Origin: Lactarius indigo
Lineage: Eukaryota > Basidiomycota > Agaricomycetes > Russulales > Russulaceae
Direction: 5' to 3'
Length of the DNA stretch: 64,000 nucleotides
NCBI GenBank assembly: GCA_025766275.1
Contig: JAFKAC010000029.1
Location: 62,001 to 126,000 of the forward strand
Under the pieces are notes generated by a model. It saw nothing but the letters and a program-made list of their open reading frames with translations, was not told where the DNA came from and ran no database searches. The position numbers and the translations under genes are program-made. Positions 22,309 to 33,600 of the stretch are shown piece after piece (the stretch's first letter is position 1; each line of letters starts with the position of its first letter).

Positions 22309-22510
22309 TGCAACAGTAGCGATGATACTGGCACCGCGGATGAGAAGCGGCCGAGTGGGAACACCAGATCTAGAATAGTTCGCCACGAGGCTTGCCTGGT
22401 GACGCCCGCACTGCCTCGGCTCGTAGACAATCCGATATGAATTTTTGGCTACGAAACCAGTAATGCGCGAACCACCTGAGTCATTTTCGCTAGCGGACTT
22501 GGACGGAGGC
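22309..22510 (-). promoter_or_regulatory. NLR2 upstream block, class I
   Basis: Shared with NLR7 (62551-62760) and NLR5 (41315-41530): gagaagcggccgagtgggaa, tctagaatagttcgccacga, gtgacgcccgcactgcctcg and atccgatatgaatttttggc-like strings. The class II block of NLR1/4/6 shares only short proximal motifs (tatgatact, gtttggc..gttgacgcc-like) with it. Confidence 0.5.
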
Positions 22511-23187
22511 CTGCGCGGTGGAGAGTCGAGGGTGGTCTCAGTTCTCGACGTCGGCTTCCTCTGTGGCCTGAGGAGAGTTGAACGATGTCCGAATTCAAGT
22601 CCAAGTCGAGCTTCGGTCCGAGTTCAAGTGATTGCCCTCATCTCTTTTCTCTCTCACGTTGCACAAATTAATCGGATACGGGAACTAGCTATGACGATCA
22701 ATAGATATATTACTTGTAAATGTGGCGAAGCCGTCGGATTGTAAGGAGTATAGTGATAGATGGTCGGCGGAGGTAGGGATGTAGTAGGTGATAGGTAGCC
22801 GGTAGCCGTCACGGTCAGAGAAAGACCATGAGTAAATTCGAAGTGCTTGGACATGTCCGTAAGGTATTAACTTTTGATGGATGAGGGCGGGAAGAGGTAT
22901 CAAGGATACATAGTATGAATGATGGAGAAATGGAGAACGAAGAAGGGGTGAGAGTAAAAATGGGTAGATAGTACAAGTTGAGAGTACATACAACAAGCAG
23001 AATCGAACACACAAATCCGCGGAGATCCAGTCTGGGAAGACAGACGCATACAACTGACAAAGGTTAATGTAAAGGGAAGTCAAGAAAATTTGGGGTGGAC
23101 GCATCGGATTGGGGGGGAGGGATTGCGAAGCGAATAAAGGAAAATCGCGAACGACAGCACGCAACTTTTTTTTCGTTCCTCCCTCCC
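22511..23187 (-). other. 3' flank of the kinase relic; no separate gene
   Basis: Duplicated at about 62760-63464. It is probably the 3' UTR and downstream region of the kinase-like gene, ending against the NLR2 upstream block. ORFs on both strands (22445-22744 plus, 22685-23191 minus) exist in both copies, but their differences are mostly amino-acid changing with indels, so I see no sign of coding constraint. Confidence 0.45.
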
Positions 23188-25222
23188 TCACTGGATGGAG
23201 CAGTTCCCGCCGTTCGAAGCCTTGGACGAATCGCCATGCGCGCGCCTCGTCATCGTCACCATCCTCTTCTTATCCCGCGAAGCGACCGTCGGCGCAGCAG
23301 TATCTGGGACCGTCACACACGAGGCACCAGCAACGTCAACCGCAGCATCGACAAACGAAGAACCCGTCGTCGCGGCAGACGGATCGACACGCGCGGCCCG
23401 GCTGGCCAAGGACGCGCTGCTGCTGCTCCCCGTAGCAGCCACGACCGCCTGTAAGCTGCGCAAGCTGTTCGATTGAGGTGATTGCGATACTGGCGACTGC
23501 GGCGAGGTCGCGCACGACGAGCCGATGCTCGAGATCGACTGAGGGCGTTCTCTCAGGTGCGTATTATTCGCCTGTTGCGGTTCTCGTTGGCGCGTGAGGA
23601 TGATGGACAGTTTCCGGCGTATGACGTTCCCCTCCGGTATCACGCTGGTCACTTTGGCTTGCGAGAGCGTAGCGCCGGCGAGTGAGACGGATGAGTTGGA
23701 GTGTGTCGGGTTAGGCCCACGTGAGCGCTTGTTGAATGGTGAGAAGACCTTATACGCTATGGGCGGATGTGGGGACGACGTCGGAGAAAGCTGGGTGAGT
23801 TCGTACGCTCCCGTTCCCACTGGTCACAATCACGGTCAATGCTGCCTCAACATAAGCTCGCGCCCGCAGGGTGGTGATTCGGCAGGCGTGGGAAAAACTC
23901 GGCGGGACTGCTGCTGCGCCCCGCGAAATGGGCATGCATGAGCAGTTTCGAGCGAAGGTCGCAAGTCAGCGCTGCGCGGCCTGCGCACTTGGAGTGTGCG
24001 ATGAGATTAGCCCTCAGGTCGGGTTCACTGAAATGATAACGGGAGACCCACGTTTGCTAAAGGTCGTCTTCACAAAGGTATCTCAAAGAGGTCTGCGTCG
24101 CTTTGCAGAACTTCAGGGAGGACTGATGATGCACTGCCCGTAAAATAGCGATGACCCGGCGAGCTGGACAGCATCGCCTTGTCACCGTCAAATTGCTGGC
24201 CTGCGTACACAGGAATCGGGGAGTCGAGCTCGAGATTTGCCATCAAATGTCGGCCGCGCCATTCTTTTGCAGGTCGGCGCTCACTCGCCGAAGGAAAGGT
24301 ATGCTATCCTGTGGTCGCAAGTCCTTCGAAAAATCCGCAAATTTAGTCTTTCCTTTCCTACAGATATTGTCACCAGACTCACCTTGTTCAAGCCCCAATG
24401 GTTCTTCAGCCATTCATGCTCAAATAGTTGCTCCGCGCTCGGTCGCATCGACGGGTCCTTGTGGAAACGCTCCTTAAGGAACGCTACAAGCGGACCGGAA
24501 AAGCGTTCAGGAATCGGCGGAGACTCGTCTTCAACTATCCGGAACATCACTGTGTGCGTTTCATTTGGGTTAATAACTGCGGGAAAGCTGAGCAACACCA
24601 AACCACTCACCTGTCATCGCATTCCCGATATCCCCATACGGTGGGCGTCCCGTCAGTAGCTCGATAACCGTGCACCCAAGTGACCAGATGTCAGACTTGG
24701 GTGACGCGCCTTTAAGCTCAATGACTTCCGTGGCCATCCAGTTCGGCGTGCCCGTGACGTCCTTGATCTCGCGCTCCATCGCGCGCAGGTTGAGCGAGAC
24801 CCCAAAGTCGGATAGCTTTACGTTCCCGGTCTTCGTCGTGATAATGTTCGCCACCTTGAAGTCGCAATGCACGACGTCGCTGCGATGAAGGTAGTCCAAC
24901 CCTCGAGGATCTTGAACACGTAGCTCGCCACCAGCTTCTCGTTCAACTTGCCGAATGCCTTGAGAGTCTGGCCAAGGGAACCGTTCTCGGCATACCTGAA
25001 AGAGTACACGTGATGTGCAGTCATAAGTCAGTATGTGCAAAAACATAATGCGCAGCAACAGGCAGGTAAACGGGCAGGCAGTGGCACAGCACGGTATATA
25101 AAGGAGGAAGGGGACGACGTACTCAAGCACGATGATGAAAGTATTCTCATCCCGGGCCATCCCTTCGTACTTGACGATGCTGCGGTGCGGCAATCGCTTG
25201 ACCAGGCTGACCTCCCGCATAA
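23188..25222 (-). pseudogene. Septation-type (Cdc7/SepH-like) protein kinase, truncated and broken
   Basis: On the minus strand the kinase fragment starts inside the catalytic domain (MREVSLVKRLPHRSIVKYEG, the alpha-C region) at 25220. It then has AENGSLGQTLKAFGKLNEK, LDYLHRSDVVHCDFKVANI (catalytic loop), SDFGVS (DFG), GTPNWMATEV (APE box, Pro to Thr) and SDIWSLGCTVIELLTGRPPY. After an intron come FRIVEDESPPIPERFSGPLV and RPSAEQLFEHEWLKNHWG. The N-terminal lobe with the glycine loop is absent. One base is missing between ILEG and LDYLHR (about 24900), and stops occur after a RRVSADLQKNG-like segment (about 24250). A degraded LIAHSKCAGRAALTCDLRSK stretch recalls the C1-like part of this family. 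The C-terminal Ser-rich part (23820-23188, ending SSKASNGGNCSIQ) is still open and matches 63465-63917. Assignment to the septation network is by recalled resemblance. Confidence 0.72.
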
Positions 25223-26041
25223 GCTGGTCCAGCCTCGCGCAAAATTATTATATCTTGGATGATTGCGGAGCTAGTTGGTGGTGTAAGTTCCTCAAGGTGA
25301 ACTCGACAAATGATGACGAACCAAAGAATGCTCTTCCCTGAACCCGCTAAAATGGTTAGAGGCGATCAATATCTGGGAGGATATGAATGGGGAGAAAAGC
25401 GCACGTTTCCCGTGGATCCACAGCAAGGATGGCCTTGGACTTCCATTCCAGGAACAAACTCCCTTGGAAGAATCATGTTGCGTCCCATAGTGTTGAGCAG
25501 TGGACGCGATGTTTTGATTAGTGAATGGGCCGGGCGGTGACAGCCATGCCCGCATAAGCGACTCCCTGTGGTGACATTTAAGTCTTAGCAAGTAAGAGAA
25601 GCAGTGCTAAAGAATCACGAACGCATTTCGGTGTCGATATTGTTTGCCGTCTGTTGCAATAGAGCTTGCGTTTCCAATGTCGTCGCTTTGACTACCTTGT
25701 CATCTAGCCGTATATGGCTTTACCATCGTTTTGTGAGTACTAGCCAACGTGACAAACGCACCCTCAACAGCCAGGTTGACCTTGTCGCCGACGCCTTTGA
25801 CCTTGACATCGACACCTTGTACTTGCTCACCGACGGTTTCTACTCCGTCCTTCACACGGTGTGCAACTTTTAGCACCTGCAAAATCGCCATTTGGACCTC
25901 TTGCTGTGTCAACGCATCCAGTCTAATAAGCGCGTCCTCGATATCCCTCCTTCCAATCAATTCCTTCAGGTATTTCTCTGAGTCTCCATTAGCAACAAGA
26001 AATGCATCGTGGTCTTGGATCGACTCACTTGCTCGCCCCTG
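25223..26041 (-). pseudogene. NLR3psi: NLR fragment (part of Goodbye to P-loop), fused to the kinase relic
   Basis: Retains the late Goodbye region (KYLKELIGRRDIEDALIRLD, QQEVQMAILQVLKVAHRVKD), three heptads (VETVGEQ, VQGVDVK, VKGVGDK), the WLSPPGP segment and the P-loop exon. It stops just after the AIIQDI..LREAG codons at about 25223, where kinase sequence begins on the same strand. The first part of Goodbye is missing on the right (homology ends at about 26041). All of NACHT after the P-loop and all ankyrin repeats are lost. Reading through the junction puts the kinase out of frame. Confidence 0.8.
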
Positions 26042-26360
26042 CTCTCCTCCCTGGCCCTCTATACACCAACCCCACTTCTACGTTTCCTCCTCTGGTTCCC
26101 TGTCTCTGAATTTCGTGGGGGCTCACACGTGGCGGGAGGACTCACCTTGATGTAGACCAGAAGCGCGTCTTGGTTCGAATTCTCCGATCTGAGGCTGTGG
26201 AAATGTTCCGTGTCGGTGCTGTCGGTGGCTTGAGACCTCCAGACGCGCAAAGAGAAAGAAGATCTCATCATCAGGGTTGGAAACTAGACCTGTAACCAGC
26301 CATTCGAATGAAGATTGATGAGGGGTCGCCAGTGACTGGAGGATCCTCGATTCTGACAAA
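26042..26360 (-). repeat. Degenerate gene relic family R1, copy 1
   Basis: Homologous to about 33290-33590 and 42777-43110. In one minus-strand frame all three copies keep a SNPDDEIFFLFARLE-like peptide (PDDE/PDD, then FLYTRL), followed by a poorly conserved tail. The shared plus-strand strings are gaccagaagcgcgtcttg(g)ttcgaa and gtctctgaattt.gtg. Frames are broken differently in each copy. I do not recognise the family. Confidence 0.45.
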
Positions 26361-27986
26361 TCATACCGAGTAGGTGAGGATATTATAGGTGGAAAATAAA
26401 CGGTCGTTTGAAGGAAAATTCATGAACAAAAAGTCAAACGCTGTGGACAGGTGAAACTTGAATGGGTGAGGATGGGAGCCCGAGACAGTCAGTAGAGAGA
26501 GAATCACGTGGTCGCGCCGTCCCAATTTTCCTCCCTAGCTCTCACTGGTGGCGCCCGTACTGTACCCAAGGGCCAAACCGAGAGTCTAGTAAGCTAAGCC
26601 CGTATCCAATAGACTACAGAAACCTGATACGAGAACCACAGAGAGTCATGACAAGAGACGAATTCACCGGATCTCAGCACTCAGTACCCAACACAAAAAC
26701 TTGGTCAATGTACCAGTAATAGTCTGTGGGGTTGTGTATGCTATGGTATGCGATTCACCCCCACTACGTCATGTAGCAGACTCGAACGAATTGATGAAAG
26801 AACGACGAACGTATTCCAAGTACGTATTGTGAGCGTCCCGAGCCTGCTCGCCCCAAATCAATAGCTCGCCCTCTTCCCAATATAATATTTCGTTACTTTA
26901 CCTCTACCGAACTCTCTTTTTGGGTACAGCATTCTCGGGAGTCTACAGTAGTCATAGGATAGGCGGGGCGTAAATGTATCGTGTCCAATCGACAGAACCA
27001 CGCACGACGACGCTTCTATCGTAGGCGCTACCGCCTCCCCATGCGTCTTCTCACAGGAATAACGACCTCACGTCTACCGCCAGTCGATCCACATTACTCA
27101 GCGCGCACCCAGCAAGTCCTGACGTACACTCCATACTCACCACCCCCGCGCGATCCACCCCTGTAAGAATTTTCTCAGAACGTAACGTCTTCCGTCTGCG
27201 GTGTCGCGAGAGTAGTCAGCGTCGTTAGCAATGGGCGTACTAGTGCCGGGTGGTAGATGCAGTCCACGACGAGCAGCACGTTCGGTGCCAGTGCATCAGC
27301 GCCGAGAACGTTGGCCTAGCACAGCGCGGGGAGAGTGAAGTCGAGAGTTATTACAGGAACGGAGGTGGAAGCCGGGATTGAGAGGATGTTCTGCGCCGCA
27401 AGACGAGCGAGGGATGTCTGTTGTGCGCACTACAGGGCTCGCCGCTTGTTCAGTGTTTGCTACATCCGACCCGGTCCGGTATCCGAATGTTTACTTGACA
27501 GAGTGACTTGCAGAGTAAGGATGCGAATGTACGTGGGTTCAGGCGAGTGTGACCACCGTACTTCAGTCATCGCCCCAGTCGAATCCACGATTCCGCGACA
27601 GTGAGCAGCACATCGTTCTGGGCACAATCAACGGACAGTGAAATACCGACGATGAATAGCGCCTCCACACCGACTCACACATTACCGTGAAGCTGGGCTC
27701 TGACTGCCATCGTCAGGACACCTGGAGCTACGAGACGGTCCATAACTCAGAGATATCGCTGGCACATTTAGGTCAAACTGACGGAATAAATACGGTGCCA
27801 GTGACGGATGTACATTTGGTCTTGCCGCCTGTGTTCTGCTATACAACTTGAGGCCGCAAACTTTTGACATCTCACAGTGAATATATAACGACGACACTCC
27901 AACCCAGTGACAACATAAACATGTCATTCGCTTCCCGTAGTTAGTGCATAGTACCACGGTGACTTAACATACATTTGTAGAGTAAT
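26361..27986. other. Spacer right of NLR4: upstream-block remnants and 3' spacer, no intact gene
   Basis: 26780-27250 resembles the distal part of NLR upstream blocks (cgaacgtattccaagtacgta; ccagtcgatccacattactc-like tail also at 32520 and 56530). 27480-27986 resembles the NLR 3' spacer block and ends at the NLR4 stop. No ORF here is conserved across the repeat copies. The small ORFs 26462-26719, 26981-27166 and 27335-27604 have no recognisable domain. Confidence 0.4.
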
Positions 27987-30900
27987 CTATAGTACTCCTA
28001 CCGACCGATCGTGCTCCATTAACATCTGTAGGATCGCGTTCTTTCCATCCCCAGACGCTACCTGGGATGGCGTCCTCCCTTCCTTGTTCTTGGCATCGGC
28101 ACTCGCACCACGGTCGAGAAGTAAACGCACGGTCTCTGGTTTGCCTTCGGACGACGCTAGGTGCAACGGAGTCCATCCGTCCGGGTCATCTGCATTTATG
28201 TCCGCGCCGTGGTCGAGCAGCAAGCGCACAGTCTCTATGTCGTCCATGAATGACGCGTCGTGCAATGGGGTCCTTCCGTCCTTCTTCTTGGCACCCGCAC
28301 TCGCGCCACGAACGAGTAGCAAGCGTACAGTCTCTGTTCGGCCGTTGTATGACGCCAAGTGCAACGGAGTGCACCCGTCCTTGTCCTCGGCATGTACATT
28401 TGCCCCGCGATCGAGCAGCAAGCGTACGATCTCTGTTTTACCGTTGGATGACGCGTCGTGCAATGGGGTGCTTCCGTCCTTGTTCTTGGCCTCCGCGCTT
28501 GCGCCATGGTCAAGTAGTAGACGTGCAACCTCGAGCTTCCCATTAGATGATGCCAGATGTAATGGCGTCGAGTAGTCCTCATCTTGTGCGCTGATATCCG
28601 CCCCATGTTGGCGTAGTAGCTTCACGATCTCCACGTGACCTTTTTCCGATGCCAGGTGCAATGCAGTATTGCCTTTCTTAGTCGCGGCGTGGATGGGTGC
28701 ATGGTGCGCCAGTAACATCCGAACAACCTCAAGGTGCCCATAATATGCAGCTATAAGAATGGGAGTCCAGCCTAATCGATCGCCTATTCGCGTATTCGGA
28801 TCTGCGTCGCGATCAAGTAACCACTGCGTGACATCGATAAATCCTTGTAGTGATGCGGCAAATAGTGGAGTCCGATTATCGAGGTCGTCAGTAACATCCA
28901 CAGCCGCGCCATGCTGGTGTAATAGCTCGGCCACCTTGAAGTGTCTCTTGTGCAATGCCGCGACCAGTGGACTGTGATTTCGACCACCCCTCGCATTTAC
29001 TTGCTCTGGATGCTCGACAATGATCTGCGCTGCCAGGTCACGAAATCCGCACAACGAGGCATAATACAGTGGAGATCCACGATGCTTGGGACGATCTCCG
29101 AAGTTACCCCAGAGATCGTCGATGTCGTGCAACTCGAGCCACGCGGAAAAATGAGGTTTGGCCAAGTCAAAAAGATGCCGCATCCCATCTTCTATGTGTG
29201 ACGACACCTCTCCAAACTGTGCATGCTCCACCCAATGCTGACTGGCATATCTGGCCAACGGGAACCTAGCTTCGACCTGGTCATCGTCGACGCTGCCGTC
29301 CAACCGAAGAAGAGTTCCCAAGCAAGCCTGGGCGAGAGTCGTGTGTGCAGGTTCAGGAATGATATGAAAGTACGAAGCGTCTCCTTTAGAAGCGGCAAGC
29401 CGATCGGAAGTCAAGAATTCCTTCACCGAAAAATGCGAAAACTGAATGACCCGTGAATCGCCATCGTCGACTTCGGTGATCAGGCTTGAGCACGTAGATA
29501 GCACAGCTCGCTGCCGATCCTCCCATCGCCAGTCCTCCTTCAACTTCGGTGTCGCTCCTTCCGCCTCATCAAAGTCAAGCGCAAGTATTTCTGCGAGCTC
29601 CTCGACACGTAGAGGCCGAACAGCCGCGGTGAGACATTGTAAGAGACGACGAGCGTGATCTCGATTGGCCATCCCGATCTCCTTCAACACTCGCTCGTAA
29701 GTCTCGTCCAGTGATTTCGGCAATTCGTTCAGCGTCTGCCGGATGCTTTGTGGAAAGCAATGTTGCAACACTTCCAGCTGACAGAAAACCCAACGGAACC
29801 TGCCAAATAGTCAGTAAGCGTCATTCGGATGTTCTTATTCGCGCTTACATTCCATCAGCTCTTTCCGTGAGCGTCTCAATAACTAGCTCTTTATCCTTAT
29901 CCCTCCACCTCCTCATCGCCGTATCCGAGTCCGCGTAAACGACAGATCTGATATAGTCCTCAATATCCTTCTTTTGTCCGCTTTGTTCGTGAATCGAGAC
30001 CGGGTGAAACGCTAGGGTTTCAAGGACGGCTCGGATGTCGTTCTCCGGACGGCTCGTGACACATATATGAAGAGTTGGCAGCTGGAGGCCGACAAGGTCC
30101 TTTATGAGATCAAGGACTTGTTTGCGGGCGGGTGGAATTCCAATTTTATTGGGACATTCGTCTAGGGCGTCCAAGATAATGTAGATTGGGCCTTGACTAG
30201 GTAGCGCGAGCATCTCTTTAAGACACGTGACCAGCGTGCTGGTGCTGGGCTTTTGAGCGCCATCGTCGTGTGCTTTATGAACGTTGGAGAGTATGTCGCA
30301 GAAACTGTCGGAACGAGCGGAGAGCTGTGTAAGAAGTGAAGGAAGCAGGTTGCGGATGTTTTGTTTATCAGTGTCCTTGAAATCGAAATAAAAATACGCC
30401 ATGGATGCTAGTCCAGCCTCGCGCAAGGCTATTATGTCTTGGATGATTGCGGAGCTAGTTGGCGGCGTAAGTTCCTCAAGGTCGACTCGAAAAATGATGA
30501 CGAACCAAAGAATGCTCTTCCCTGAACCCGCTACAATGGTTAGAGGCGATTAATATCTGGGAGGATATGAATGGAGAGGAAGGCGCACGTTTCCCGTGGA
30601 TCCACAGCAAGGATCTGGTGGCCTTGGACTTCCATTCCAGGAATATACTCCCCTGGAAGAACCATGTCGCCGTCCCATCATGTTGAGTAGTGGACGCGAT
30701 GTTTTGATTAGTGGATGGGTCCGGCGGTGACAGCCACGCTCGGTGATCCTTCCGTACCCGGCTCCCTGCGGTGACATTTCAGTCTCAGCAAGCAGGAGAA
30801 GCAGTGCTAAAGAATCACGAACGCATTTCGGTTTCGATATTGTTTGCCGTCTGTTGCAATAGAGCTTGCGTTTCAAATGTCGTCACTTTGACTACCTTGC

Positions 30901-31873
30901 CATCTAGTCGTATATGGGTTTATTATCGTTTCGCGAGTAGCTAACATGACAAACGCACCCTCAACAGCCAGGTTGACCTGGTCGCCGACGCCTTTGACCT
31001 TGTCATCGACACCTTGTACTTGCTCACCGACGATTTCTACTCTGTCCTTCACACGGTGTGCAACTTTCAGCACTTGCACAATCGCCATTTGGACCTCTTT
31101 CTGCGTCAGCCTATCCAGTCTGATAAGCGCGTCCTCGATATCCCTCCTTCCAATCAATTTCTTCAGGTATTTCTCTGAGTCTCCATCAGCGAAAGGCAAC
31201 GTATTTTGATCGTGAATTGACTCACTTGCTCGCCCCTGTTTCATCTCTTTCGTCACGATCCCAAATATTCCAAGAACTTCAACCATTATCTTCACGATGA
31301 TATCCTTCATCGCCTCTGTCGTCGGCACTTCGCTATACTCCTCGAGCCGTCTGAAGAAGCTCTCAATGCGCTCGAAGATATCAATAAGCGTATCTTGGCT
31401 CGCAACAACGTCCTTTGCCGCCTGTGTACGTCCGGAATCAGAACAGTCCGAGCAAGGGACTTCTGGGATAATAGCTACCAAGAGAAGGACGCCAGCACCA
31501 GCGAAAATGACTTTCGCAGGCGAGAACACCTAGAAATACGATATCAAATGGTAGATCATGGAGGGATCGATCAAATGCGGCTCACCAGTCCGACTCCCTC
31601 GCCAAGCGCCGCGGAGAACGCATAAAGAACATTGACCGTCGGATTCAACCATTTTGTCAATTTATCGTCACCGGACGTAGATTGCTCGAATTGTTGGACT
31701 TGAGTGCGAAGGATGGTCAGGACGTCGGTGGGAGAGTTGCAGGTCTGCAACTGGGCCAACAACGGGTGCGCGAGAAGGTCTTTCTTCGTCTTCTTCTCGT
31801 ACTCTTTGATAGAAGCATAAAAGATGGCCTGGAGATTAGAAGAAGAGGAAGCTGTGGTCGGTGTCTGAGACAT
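27987..31873 (-). CDS. NLR4: Goodbye-NACHT-ankyrin receptor
   Basis: Complete by alignment to NLR1: start ATG at 31873 (MSQTPTTASSSSNLQAIFYA), the same nine exons and intact splice sites, including the split P-loop (intron before CGGGTTCAGGG at about 30540). Predicted size is about 1,150 residues. The linker has three heptads (VEIVGEQ, VQGVDDK, VKGVGDQ). NACHT shows LDALDECPNK and TSRPEND. Eleven ankyrin repeats follow; two of them (GWTPILIAAYYG, GNTALHLASEKG) are shared with NLR5 but not NLR1 or NLR2, so the array looks mosaic. The exon-9 part before the repeats is close to NLR1. The upstream block is class II. Confidence 0.88.
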
Positions 31874-33600
31874 GGCAGCAGTAGCGAGAAGGTGTCCACG
31901 GGTATGATACTAGCAGAAGAGATATGGCACGGCGCCGCCGGAATGGTTTGGCAGTTGACGCCTGCACAGCCTCCGAGTCACCTCGTGCCAAGAATTATAT
32001 TATGACAGTAGTTTATGTGACTGTTGGCCAGAAGAAAGTTCGTAAGGAAAGTCCACGCTCAGTCGATTTTTTTGGACAAATGAACGCCAGTGGGCGGCGG
32101 AGAGCGAGCAAGAGACTGTGACGTGAATACGTTACAGTGTAGTCGGACCCTCGCGTGAGTCTGCTTACAGTACTCAAGCTTAAGCGCATCGATGTAAGTT
32201 ACTGCACTCTATAAAATGCATTTATCTGAGTAGATACCGTCTGTGTCATAACGGATGAACAATCAACGAACGTATTCTAAAGCGCATATATGAGTGTTCT
32301 CGCTCGCCCGGCCGCCAAGTCACGGAGCCGTCTCCTTACAGTCCCATTACAAGAGTTGGTTGACCTTCTATCACGACTTTCACGGTCAATGCCGGATAAT
32401 TATTTCGCTCACGATATTGTCAAGAACCTACGACAATCGTAGGTTAGACGCACATAAAAGTATCATATACACTCCCTCCAATAAATAGAACCACGCACGC
32501 TACAGGAATGACTCCAAGTCTCCCGCCAGCCGACCCATATCCCCCAGAAAGCACCCAACAAGTCCTCAACAACGCTCCACACCAGCCACCCCATCACGGT
32601 TCACCCCTGCAAGAACTCCCGTGGGACATCTTCGGTCCGCAATTCGGCCACGACTACAGCAACGGTGTGCAGCGGCGGGTGGTAGACACAGTCAACAACA
32701 GGCAACGCATTTGAGGCACATCAGCGCTGTGTAACTCGACATGGCGCAGCGTGGGGGGGGCCCATTGAGAGTAACGATGATGGAGGTGGAGGCAGAGAGG
32801 AGATTCTTGTGCAGAAGCTGCGCGAGCGTGGGGATGTTCGTGGCGGTATAATTGCGCACGAAAAGGCCCCTTGCAAGTGCGACACGTCCCGCTCTATCTA
32901 TACCCCATGAAATAAGAAATCAGTAGCACCCTTAGCACCCTTAGTACCTGGAGCACTCACCTGAGTTCAGGGAATACGGCTTGCTGAGCTTCCTACAATT
33001 GAATGGGTTTCACTCTGGGAAGAGAGTCGCTGCTGAAAGACCAGAGATAGAAACTCGACACTGAAAAATGGGGTATGTGGTGCAGCGGCAGCAGGGGCGC
33101 TATGCTCGTCCAAGTGAGTCCCGGAGGAAGGGAATCTTGGGGGCCGGAATACAGTGCCCCATATCAAAAATCCAAATAACAGCCTCAGGGAGCGAACAAG
33201 GAAGGTAGAACCTACCTCGTTTTCCGCAAGACGCATCCTATGTCGCCGCCCCAGCTCCTAAATACGGTTTTTCTTGAAGGGGAACGTACTCAAATACGAC
33301 GGGATCGTGCCCTCTTCCCTCTTCCTCGGCCCTCTGTACTCCGCTTCCGTGTCTTTGTATTCCACAGGGGTTCGCATGTGATTGGCGTCAGTCCTATGCA
33401 GACCAGAAGCGCATCTTGTTTCGAACCCACTTATCCGAGGCCGCAGAAGTCGTATTCCCCGTATTGGTGCAGTCTGTGGCATTGAGAGCCATCAGACGCG
33501 TGTAGAGAAAGTAGATATCGTCGGGGTCGGACTATGGTCGCACACTGAGGGAGGGTAACTGGTCCTAGAGGGACAGTGTCCACAATCGCAGTCGAGCCAC
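31874..33600 (-). repeat. NLR4 upstream block (class II) continuing into relics R2 and R1
   Basis: 31874-32000 is the class II proximal block. 32220-32720 and 32940-33240 belong to relic family R2, also at 41740-42650 and 56220-57230. Minus-strand conceptual peptides share a LLHHIFDFSV..FDLW-like and a YGKLSQA.VLEL-like segment, reminiscent of leucine-rich F-box proteins but not convincingly so. 33290-33590 is relic R1. All copies carry indels and stops. The region has a run gtggggggggcccattgag at 32750. Confidence 0.45.

Larger units (their letters stand above)
18890..23720. repeat. Segmental duplication, copy 1 (NLR2 + upstream + kinase 3' end)
   Basis: Collinear with about 59139-63990. 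Homology covers the first part of the ankyrin exon, NACHT, Goodbye, the class I upstream block, the 3' flank and C-terminal coding part of the kinase gene, with some stretches (for example 22750-23060 against 63020-63280) nearly identical. Confidence 0.85.

Noticed and set aside
22445..22744. A 99-codon plus-strand ORF duplicated at 62715-63014
   Set aside because: Present in two copies only because the segment is duplicated; many amino-acid changing differences and its position in the kinase 3' flank argue against a gene.
24570..25220. An intact small kinase gene
   Set aside because: The single long frame joins two different frames of the kinase through a missing base and reads an intron; the N-lobe is absent and the APE proline is lost.
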